Positions 10,138-17,343 of a DNA stretch of 35,120 bases are shown here, piece after piece. A program made the translations under genes and the position numbers. The notes beneath the pieces were generated by a model. The model worked only from the letters and a program-made list of their open reading frames with translations. It did not search any database and was not told the origin of the DNA. The DNA is from Aurantimicrobium sp. (GTDB taxonomy: Bacteria; Actinomycetota; Actinomycetes; Actinomycetales; Microbacteriaceae). The stretch covers positions 1 through 35,120 of the forward strand of contig JAIOXH010000003.1 in assembly GCA_021741765.1 (NCBI GenBank), written 5' to 3'. Within the stretch, counting starts at the first letter, position 1, and the number at the start of each line of letters is the position of its first letter.

Positions 10138-11856
10138 ATGAAACACGCATGGAATCGGCTCGGCTCTCCCGATGCAATCAGCTGGATTATGGTTGTGCTG
10201 CTTCTCGTTCAATTAGCTTCGGGCTCCCTCGTTGCGCCATTCACCGACCTCAATGGTCGCATTTTCGAGTTTCTCGCCGTGCGCATCACCTCCGTCTTGG
10301 TGATCAGCGCCGTCTTAGGTCTGGGCAAGATGCTCCTGCTACAGGTTGCGCGAAAGCATCCAATGCCGCTCCTCACGCTTGGCATTTTTGCGGTGGCCAC
10401 CGTCGTCGGCTCCGTGACTCAGAATTGGCTACTCATCGTTACCCAATTCACCGATCAGTGGACAATTGGACAACGACTGATCGTGGCCATCCCCGGTCTT
10501 TTCGGGTTCCTTCTTGTCTCGGGAATTCTCATCTCACTGGCTCGTGAACTGGCACGAAATAACCAGGAGCTGGCAAAGACGGCCGAGGAGCTCATCGCCA
10601 TACGCACCGAAGCCTCAGTGCGCATCGAGCAGCGCAAAAGTGAACTTGTATCGACCGTGCGCGAGCAACTCGAGCAATCGCTTTCGAGAATGAAAACGCT
10701 CGGTCGCGCCGACATTTCTGCCGAACTGAATCACCTGGTCGACGATGTGATACGGCCATTGAGTTTTCAAATCTCGAACGAGGTCAACACCTATCAGCCC
10801 CGCTCGGTTGTTGTCGCTAGCCCACGAATCTCGTGGCGCGTCCTCATGGCCAAAGCAATGAGGACCAATCCGGCGCATCCCTTCTCTGCTGCGATCTGGC
10901 TTGGACTTCTTGTCGGGACCTTTCTCATGCCGACTTTGGGTCTGCGCGGGTTGGTCACTGCGACCGCACTCGCCGCCATCACGTTCGTTGGCCTCACCGT
11001 TGTGCGTTTGTTGTGGCCGATTCTGCCTCAGAGAATGCCGGTGGCTGCGCGAGCATCCAGCTTTGCGGTTATCACCATAGGACTGATGGCCATGTGCCCG
11101 CCGGTAATGGAAGCACTGTCGGGCTATGGGTTCACAGCCGCGACTGTATACGTCGGATGGATCGTGCTCGGTAGCTCCCTGGTCTGGACTGTCACACTTG
11201 TGTTTAGTGTTCGCGACACTTTGCGCTCCACTCGCGAAACGCTACTTACGACCGTTGACGAGCTTAAGCGAGAGGTGATTCAGCTCAACACCGAGATGCG
11301 ACGCCTACAAAAGGGAATCTCGCGATTGCTCCACGGGCCGGTTCAACAGATTGTTTCAGCAGCCATACATCGGTTAGGAAACGGCAACAATGGCTCTGAA
11401 GCGGATTCGCGGATAACTGATTTGCAGGCGAGCATTGCGTCCTCAATCCAGTTGCTCAATGAGCCGCTCGAAGCCAGCATCGACCTCGACACGGCTATTA
11501 GCGACTTCGTCGAGTTGTGGGATGGGGTCGTCAAGATTTCACTCGACTTTCCGGTCGAGACCCGGTCACGACTTCTTCAGGAGCCAGTTGCGACGAGCGC
11601 CATCGTAGAGCTCATTCGCGAGGGGTGTGGAAACGCAATACGTCATGGTGAGGCAAAGCACATTTACGTGCAAGTCTCAATTGATGACAGTGACAACACC
11701 TGCAGGCTTATCGTGAAAAACGACGGTACACCGCTAACGACATCGCCACGGCCCGGATTGGGTAGCCAGATTTTTGACGATCTATGCCTGAGCTGGTTGC
11801 GAACGCAGGCCGGGGAACTCGTGAAGCTGGAAGCACTCCTACCGCTGGCGCGCTAG
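10138..11856 (+). CDS. Membrane sensor histidine kinase-like protein (divergent)
   Basis: Multiple hydrophobic segments, two blocks; H-box-like LQKGISRLLHGPVQQIVSAAIHRL; N-box-like IVELIREGCGNAIRHGEAKHIYVQV; G-box-like GLGSQIFDDL; follows the response regulator by 5 bp. Confidence 0.85.
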   Translation: MKHAWNRLGSPDAISWIMVVLLLVQLASGSLVAPFTDLNGRIFEFLAVRITSVLVISAVLGLGKMLLLQVARKHPMPLLTLGIFAVATVVGSVTQNWLLIVTQFTDQWTIGQRLIVAIPGLFGFLLVSGILISLARELARNNQELAKTAEELIAIRTEASVRIEQRKSELVSTVREQLEQSLSRMKTLGRADISAELNHLVDDVIRPLSFQISNEVNTYQPRSVVVASPRISWRVLMAKAMRTNPAHPFSAAIWLGLLVGTFLMPTLGLRGLVTATALAAITFVGLTVVRLLWPILPQRMPVAARASSFAVITIGLMAMCPPVMEALSGYGFTAATVYVGWIVLGSSLVWTVTLVFSVRDTLRSTRETLLTTVDELKREVIQLNTEMRRLQKGISRLLHGPVQQIVSAAIHRLGNGNNGSEADSRITDLQASIASSIQLLNEPLEASIDLDTAISDFVELWDGVVKISLDFPVETRSRLLQEPVATSAIVELIREGCGNAIRHGEAKHIYVQVSIDDSDNTCRLIVKNDGTPLTTSPRPGLGSQIFDDLCLSWLRTQAGELVKLEALLPLAR

Positions 11857-12641
11857 CGCCTCGCAAGCCTGCGCGCGAACACCATCCCGCTACCAAGCAA
11901 CATGATGCCACCTGCGAGAACTACGCTCAGCCAGACGTTCGATGCTCCCGTGTTAGCCAGGGTCGAGCCTGATTGGGCTCCCCAAACAGCAAAGAGCGAG
12001 ATATCCGAAGTCAAATTAATTGTTGCCGCGTCTGCGAATGCAACGATTCCCGCATCAGCGTTTGCTTGGCTGGTCGCCCATCCCATGAAGGTCATATCGT
12101 CTCGAGTGATCGTATTTGTCGGGAGCGTGAGACTTCCGGGCCCGGTTGAAGGTGGAATTGCGCCTGTGCCACCATTCGGGTTGAACGAGACTGTGTGACC
12201 TCCGGACAACGTGATGAACCTCAGGTGGACAAAATGAACGCCGTCTCCATACATAATTTTAAATGTTTTTCGAAAAACAACATCCGCGGCGGCGAATGTT
12301 CGCGAAAGCGTGCCCGACAATGCCAAGTCATTGGACAGGGCAGGATTCCAATCGTTCCAATAAGCTTCGCGGCAGGTACCTGTGTCGAAGATGAAGGTCA
12401 CATCCTGTCCCGCTTGAATAAGAATGTCGGTGTAATACTCATCGGCCTTAATTACCCCGCAAGCGACATTCTGGACGTGCGGAGCCAGTGCCAGTGCCGG
12501 CGAAGCGACGAATGTGGTTGCGCCGACCAGAGCGGCACCAATGAATGACGAGACAAGCCTGAGGGAACGCACAGGGGTCACCTTCTTTCGCGAAGTGGCG
12601 GGAATTGATACGGCTCCAGCCACAAAAAGTTTTCTGGTCAT
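11853..12641 (-). CDS. Secreted InlB/Listeria-Bacteroides-repeat protein with C-terminal LAxTG-like sorting signal
   Basis: Signal-peptide-like RLVSSFIGAALVGATTFVASPALALA; HTVSFNPNGGTGAIPPSTGPG...DDMTFMGWATSQANADAG..TINLTSDISLFAVWG repeat; C-terminal LANTGASNVWLSVVLAGGIMLLGSGMVFARRLARR. Start uncertain (12659, 12641 or an internal GTG near 12579). Confidence 0.88.
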   Translation of the reverse strand: MTRKLFVAGAVSIPATSRKKVTPVRSLRLVSSFIGAALVGATTFVASPALALAPHVQNVACGVIKADEYYTDILIQAGQDVTFIFDTGTCREAYWNDWNPALSNDLALSGTLSRTFAAADVVFRKTFKIMYGDGVHFVHLRFITLSGGHTVSFNPNGGTGAIPPSTGPGSLTLPTNTITRDDMTFMGWATSQANADAGIVAFADAATINLTSDISLFAVWGAQSGSTLANTGASNVWLSVVLAGGIMLLGSGMVFARRLARR

Positions 12642-12748
12642 TGACTTTCCTGCCCTCATTGCTCACGCGATTCTCGTGGCACGAAATTAGCAGGGGGCTA
12701 AATTTCTTCCTTCGGACTAGTGGTGCCTGCCCCACTCGGCTCATTGGT

Positions 12749-12820
12749 CGGGGTGCGCCGCACGGCTCGACGTTGCATCCTGTCAACGCAGTGCGTTGAC
12801 CCGGCAACGTCTCGAACCGG
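12749..12820. repeat. Diverged relative of the 9.2-9.4 kb repeat with nested long hairpin (12769-12811)
   Basis: Shares GGGGTGCGCCGCACGGCT with the flank of copy 3; stem GACGTTGC...GCAACGTC encloses perfect IR GTCAACGCA-G-TGCGTTGAC. Confidence 0.8.
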
Positions 12821-12841
12821 CGGGACCCCCTGACACCAACG

Positions 12842-12884
12842 AAAAAAGTGAGCTACCGACCCATGAAGGGTCGGCTGCTCACTT
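12842..12884 (-). terminator. Rho-independent terminator downstream of tRNA-Pro
   Basis: Minus strand: AAAGTGAGCAGCCGACCCTTCATGGGTCGGTAGCTCACTTTTTT; long GC-rich stem followed by T-run. Confidence 0.9.
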
Positions 12885-12961
12885 TGGTCGGGGTGACAGG
12901 ATTTGAACCTGCGGCCTCGTCGTCCCGAACGACGCGCGCTACCAAGCTGCGCCACACCCCG
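12885..12961 (-). tRNA. tRNA-Pro (anticodon CGG), CCA encoded
   Basis: Minus strand CGGGGTGTGGCGCAGCTTGGTAGCGCGCGTCGTTCGGGACGACGAGGCCGCAGGTTCAAATCCTGTCACCCCGACCA; anticodon loop TTCGGGA; cloverleaf pairs by eye. Confidence 0.96.
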
Positions 12962-13038
12962 GTCAGACGTTCACAAGTATACGAGGGATGCGCCCCACGG
13001 ACGCCACGGAGCAGGAGGGCCGCCGCCCGACGGGCAGC

Positions 13039-14001
13039 TCAGTTAGCGATGAACTCGGGGCCGGCCAGATCAATCACCGATGCTTCCGGGGGGCACGCAA
13101 AACGTATCGGCGCGTATATGGACGTTCCGAGCCCGGCGGAAACGTTGAGCAGCGAAACATGGCCACCCCCTTGCCAGGTGGAGAATCCACTGGCCTGTCG
13201 TCGGGGGATATCGCAGTTGGTCACCAGAGCGCCCACCCCGGGCACGCACACCTGACCGCCGTGCGTGTGACCGGCCACAATGATGTCTGCCCCGTTGGAC
13301 GAGAACTGATTGAGGATGCGTCGGTAGGGGGCGTGCGTCACTCCAATGGTGAGGCTCGCTGATTCGCGGGCTGCTCCCGATCTACTGGACGCGTCGTCAA
13401 TGCGGAGATCGTCCAACTGGGTTAATGCTTCATCGCACCGGTCATATTGAATGTGCGGATCATCCACGCCCACCAGGTCGACGGTTACTCCAGCCACGGT
13501 AAGCCGGCTCGCACCATTGTTGATGTCGTGCCAGCCGAGGTCGTTGACGAGGAACGCCCGCAGGGCATCCGTGTTGAGGCGTGCGGGTTTCTTTTTGATG
13601 CGCGACGGCCCGGCGAAGTAGGCGAAGGGATTCTTGGGTTGCGAAACAAAGTAGTCATTAGAACCAAACACGAACGCTCCCGGCACGCCCGCGAAGCCCT
13701 CGAGGGCCTCTTTAACGCGCGGGAGGGCATCGGGGTGTCCGAGGAAATCGCCCGTAGCAATCACGAGCTCCGGTGAAAGATCTCTGAGGGTGCGAACCCA
13801 GGTGGCCTTGTCTCGTTGCCAAGGCGCCGTGTGCATGTCGGACAGGTGCAGGATACGAAGTGACGCGCGCCCCAGGCTTTCGATGCGGGCCTGTTGCGTG
13901 CGCAGAGTAAACATGCGGCGCTCGACGAGCGTGCCCCACGCGAGTGCACCACCGGCAACGAGACCGAGTGCGATGCCGATGGCGCCCGCGGTGCCTGTCA
14001 C
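13039..14001 (-). CDS. Metallophosphoesterase
   Basis: LRILHLSDMHTAPWQRDK (DxH), VIATGDFLG (GD), GSNDYFV (GND), GVTHAPYRR, VAGHTHGGQV (GHTH). Confidence 0.95.
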   Translation of the reverse strand: MTGTAGAIGIALGLVAGGALAWGTLVERRMFTLRTQQARIESLGRASLRILHLSDMHTAPWQRDKATWVRTLRDLSPELVIATGDFLGHPDALPRVKEALEGFAGVPGAFVFGSNDYFVSQPKNPFAYFAGPSRIKKKPARLNTDALRAFLVNDLGWHDINNGASRLTVAGVTVDLVGVDDPHIQYDRCDEALTQLDDLRIDDASSRSGAARESASLTIGVTHAPYRRILNQFSSNGADIIVAGHTHGGQVCVPGVGALVTNCDIPRRQASGFSTWQGGGHVSLLNVSAGLGTSIYAPIRFACPPEASVIDLAGPEFIAN

Positions 14002-14007
14002 GAGAAA

Positions 14008-16587
14008 CTAGCCCTGGACGGTCAGCGTCACCGTGGCCCCGGGACGCGCGAATCCACCGTTGGGGGATTGGCGAATCACTTTTCCGATATTGGGGTTGGG
14101 GCACGCCGTTGGCGTGGGTGTGGGTGTGGGTGTGGGCCCGCCCCCACCGTCATCCGAGCACGTGGGAGGATCGGCGTAGACGACCCTGACGTTCCAGCCA
14201 CCGCTCAGCAGGCTGCTCCTACCGGCAGCTTCCGTCTGACCAATAACGCTCGGTGGTCCGGCAACTTGAAGGCCGTTGCTGAGGCAAATATTGACCACGG
14301 TGCCCGTGGGTTGGGTCGTTCCTGCAGCAGGAACCGTTGACTCAATCCTGCCGCTGATCTCGCGGCCATCAATCGTGCCACAGGAGCCGTCCACGGCGAG
14401 GTCGACGCTTTCGAGAAGCTTGATGCCGTCTTCGAGAGTGAGCCCCGAAACATCCGGGACGACGGCGTTCCGACCACCCAGGAGGTTGGCAGGCGGACCC
14501 GCCCAATCGGTGCCACCGAAGAGAGCGTTGGCCAACGTCATGATGGGTCGCATGATTCGGTGACGCGCTGTACTTGCCGCGCCCGTGGTCAACGATCGGC
14601 CCGTCAGGCTGGAGAAGCCCACAGTGTTGCCTACCCACACCGCGGTGGTCACGCTGGTCGTTGACGCAATGACCCACGTTTGGTTGTAGTCGTCATTAGA
14701 ACCTGTCTTACCCATGATGGGAACGCCGTCGCGCGGGTTTGATGCGGTCGCCGTGCCGCTCGCGATCGGGGCCTTGAGCGCCACCACCATCGCGTTGGCC
14801 ACGTCAGGTGTTACGGCTTGGGTGCACGTGGTCTTGGGCACCGGAATCTCCACGCCGTTTTGGTCCAGGACTTTGTCGATGGCGATGGGGGTACACACGC
14901 GGCCCTGGTTGGCCATTCCGGCATAAGCGGTGGCCATCGTGAGCGGCGAGATTTCTTGCGTTCCGAGGACGTCTGAGGGTGCCTCGCCGAGCACGTTGCC
15001 GTCAGCGCGGTGCACACCGAAGGCCTCGGCGGTTTGCTTAATGTCGCAGAGATCGAGCTTCAGGGCCATCGAAATGTACGCCAAGTTGATGGAGGCTTCC
15101 GTGGCGGTGATAACCGACACTGGGCCCTCGAAGGTACCCGAGTCGTTCTTTGGGTTCCAGTCGGCACCACCCACCCCTTGGCACTTGTCTGTGAACTTGT
15201 TCATGGGGAGGGGGCGTGGACGTGGGTCGACCATTTCGGAGAGGCCGCGCCCACTCTTAAGCCACTGGGCGAGAGTAAACGCCTTGTAGGTTGACGCCGC
15301 CTGGAAACCGGACGACCCGCCATAGTCTTTGTCGGTGCTGTAGTTGATCGAGGTGAAGTTGCCGCCGGAGGCCGCGAGGTCGGGGTCGTTCGTGTAGTCC
15401 TTGCTCTGCGCCATCGCCAAGATTCGCCCCGTGTTGGCTTGAACAGTGACGGCCGCACCGGCGATATTTCCCCAGTCAACGACGGTCGGAATATTGCTGT
15501 TGATCGCCTGACTGGCGGTCTGCTGGAGGGGAAGGTTCAGGGAGCTGTAAATCTTCCACCCACCGCGTTGGAAGGCGTTCCAACGTTCATCTTCCGTTTC
15601 GCCGAAGGCCTTGTCGTTTTTGATCACCCAGGTGATGTAGTCGCAGAAGTAAGCGGCGCCATCTGGTGCCGTCTGGCATCCCGTAGATGCTTCCGTCAGA
15701 GTGAGCTTCAACGGAGTCTTCACCGCTGTGTCGTGCTCCTTCTGAGTTATTTTGCCGTTCTCAAGCATGCGCGCCAAAATGTAGTTGCGACGGTCCTTGT
15801 TGTCTTGTTCGTTCTCTTCGATGTCGGGCCGATACGCGCTCGGGTTGTTGATGATGGCGATGAGCGTTGCCGCCTCGGCCAGCGTGACATCTTTGGCCGA
15901 CTTTCCGAAGTAGTAGCGGGCGGCGGCCTGAACGCCGTAGACGCGACCGCCAAAGGGCGTGATGTTGAGGTACCCCTCCAGAATCTGATTCTTGGTGTAC
16001 TTCTGCTCGACGCCGACGGAGAGCTTCATCTCTTTGAGCTTGCGATCTACCGAAACCTGCGTGGCCTCGTTGTAGGCGGCCTTGCGCTCCACCGGGTCGG
16101 CGATGTCTTCGGCTTTCTGCACCAGCACATTCTTGACATACTGCTGCGTAATCGACGAACCACCCTGTGACGAGCCGGAGAGGGCGTTGGAGAGAATGGC
16201 GCGGATCGTTCCGTAAAGGTCGACACCGCCGTGATCAAAGAACCTGGGGTCTTCTGACGCTATGGCGGCGTTCTTGAGGAAGGGGGAGACGTTCGCCAGT
16301 GTTACGTCTTCGCGGTTCTGCGCGTAGAACGTGGCCAGGACGACGGGTTGGCCGTCAGGACCGGTGGCATAAATCGTTGACTTCTGCGCGAGGTCACCGA
16401 TCTCCAGGTATTCGGGTAGGTTGTCGAAGATGCCGAGCGTGCTGTTGGCCGTGAGCCCGGCGACCGCGATAGCTGGAGTAACCGAGGACGCAACGAGAAC
16501 GGCTGCTATGGCGCTCATTCCCACAAAGGCGGCTATTCCGCCGGCGGCCCCCGAGCGTTGACGTTTTTCACGTACCTTGGCAAACAT
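14008..16587 (-). CDS. ponA: Bifunctional penicillin-binding protein (transglycosylase/transpeptidase) with PASTA domains
   Basis: Transglycosylase EDPRFFDHGGVDLYGTIRAI..GGSSITQQYVKN; transpeptidase GSSGFQAASTYKAFTLAQ (STYK), MGKTGSNDDYNQTW (KTGS); C-terminal PASTA VVPDVSGLTLEDGIKLLE and second repeat. ORF extends to 16626; ATG 16587 fits a leaderless start. Confidence 0.94.
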   Translation of the reverse strand: MFAKVREKRQRSGAAGGIAAFVGMSAIAAVLVASSVTPAIAVAGLTANSTLGIFDNLPEYLEIGDLAQKSTIYATGPDGQPVVLATFYAQNREDVTLANVSPFLKNAAIASEDPRFFDHGGVDLYGTIRAILSNALSGSSQGGSSITQQYVKNVLVQKAEDIADPVERKAAYNEATQVSVDRKLKEMKLSVGVEQKYTKNQILEGYLNITPFGGRVYGVQAAARYYFGKSAKDVTLAEAATLIAIINNPSAYRPDIEENEQDNKDRRNYILARMLENGKITQKEHDTAVKTPLKLTLTEASTGCQTAPDGAAYFCDYITWVIKNDKAFGETEDERWNAFQRGGWKIYSSLNLPLQQTASQAINSNIPTVVDWGNIAGAAVTVQANTGRILAMAQSKDYTNDPDLAASGGNFTSINYSTDKDYGGSSGFQAASTYKAFTLAQWLKSGRGLSEMVDPRPRPLPMNKFTDKCQGVGGADWNPKNDSGTFEGPVSVITATEASINLAYISMALKLDLCDIKQTAEAFGVHRADGNVLGEAPSDVLGTQEISPLTMATAYAGMANQGRVCTPIAIDKVLDQNGVEIPVPKTTCTQAVTPDVANAMVVALKAPIASGTATASNPRDGVPIMGKTGSNDDYNQTWVIASTTSVTTAVWVGNTVGFSSLTGRSLTTGAASTARHRIMRPIMTLANALFGGTDWAGPPANLLGGRNAVVPDVSGLTLEDGIKLLESVDLAVDGSCGTIDGREISGRIESTVPAAGTTQPTGTVVNICLSNGLQVAGPPSVIGQTEAAGRSSLLSGGWNVRVVYADPPTCSDDGGGGPTPTPTPTPTACPNPNIGKVIRQSPNGGFARPGATVTLTVQG
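14114..14136 (-). repeat. Hexanucleotide microsatellite in PBP inter-PASTA linker
   Basis: gtgggt repeated about four times; encodes PTPTPTPT on the minus strand. Confidence 0.85.
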
Positions 16588-16637
16588 AGACTCTAGGTTA
16601 CCCGCCACAGGCTGGGAACTAGCCAAAAGGAGACCAC

Positions 16638-16796
16638 ATGAATGCCGTTTCTTGGGAATACGCCACCGTTGCGCTGACCATTCACAACCCGCAAGCCGTT
16701 TTGAACGCGTGGGGGGAAGACGGCTGGGAACTCGTCCAGATTGTGCAGGGCCCCGAAGGTGGGCTCGTCTCCTATCTCAAGCGCCCGCTCGCCTAG
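16638..16796 (+). CDS. Small conserved-looking protein, DUF4177-like (52 aa)
   Basis: My translation: MNAVSWEYATVALTIHNPQAVLNAWGEDGWELVQIVQGPEGGLVSYLKRPLA*; upstream aaaaggaga SD; WEY..N.WGEDGWELV pattern. Below the ORF-track length cutoff. Confidence 0.85.
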   Translation: MNAVSWEYATVALTIHNPQAVLNAWGEDGWELVQIVQGPEGGLVSYLKRPLA

Positions 16797-16859
16797 CGTG
16801 CACTCACCCGGCAACCGTTAGGTTGAGATGATTCTGCCGCCCTCCGAAAGGTTTCTGCC

Positions 16860-17327
16860 ATGACTGTTGAATCACGCCTCGCCGAACTGGGCATCACACT
16901 TCCCGATGTTGCGGCTCCCGTGGCCGCATACGTTTCCGCGGTGATTTCCGGCAACCTCGTCTTTACCTCTGGCCAACTCCCCTTCATTTCAGGAGCCTTA
17001 CCGGCTACGGGCAAAGTTGGCGATGGACACGGTCTTGTTCCCGCGGCCGATGCCAAAGACTACGCTCGCGTGGCGATTCTCAATGCGCTCGCCGCTGTCA
17101 AGAGCGTTCTGGGAAGCCTCGATCGGGTAACACAGGTAGTAAAGGTGACGGGCTTCGTCGCATCTGTTCCCGAATTTACAGGTCAGCCGGGCGTCATCAA
17201 CGGCGCTTCTGAGCTGCTCGGAGAAATCTTTGGGGAACAGGGCGCCCACGCACGTTCCGCTGTTGGTGTGCCCGTCTTACCGCTGGATTCACCGGTGGAG
17301 ATTGAGATTATCGTCGCGTTCGAGTGA
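16860..17327 (+). CDS. RidA family protein
   Basis: Opening LAELGITLPDVAAPVAAYVSAVISGNLVFTSGQLPFISG, VTGFVASVPEFTGQPGVINGASELLGEIFGEQGAHARSAVGVPVLPLDSPVEIEII; upstream gaaagg. Confidence 0.94.
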   Translation: MTVESRLAELGITLPDVAAPVAAYVSAVISGNLVFTSGQLPFISGALPATGKVGDGHGLVPAADAKDYARVAILNALAAVKSVLGSLDRVTQVVKVTGFVASVPEFTGQPGVINGASELLGEIFGEQGAHARSAVGVPVLPLDSPVEIEIIVAFE

Positions 17328-17343
17328 GTCGCGATTGCACGAT

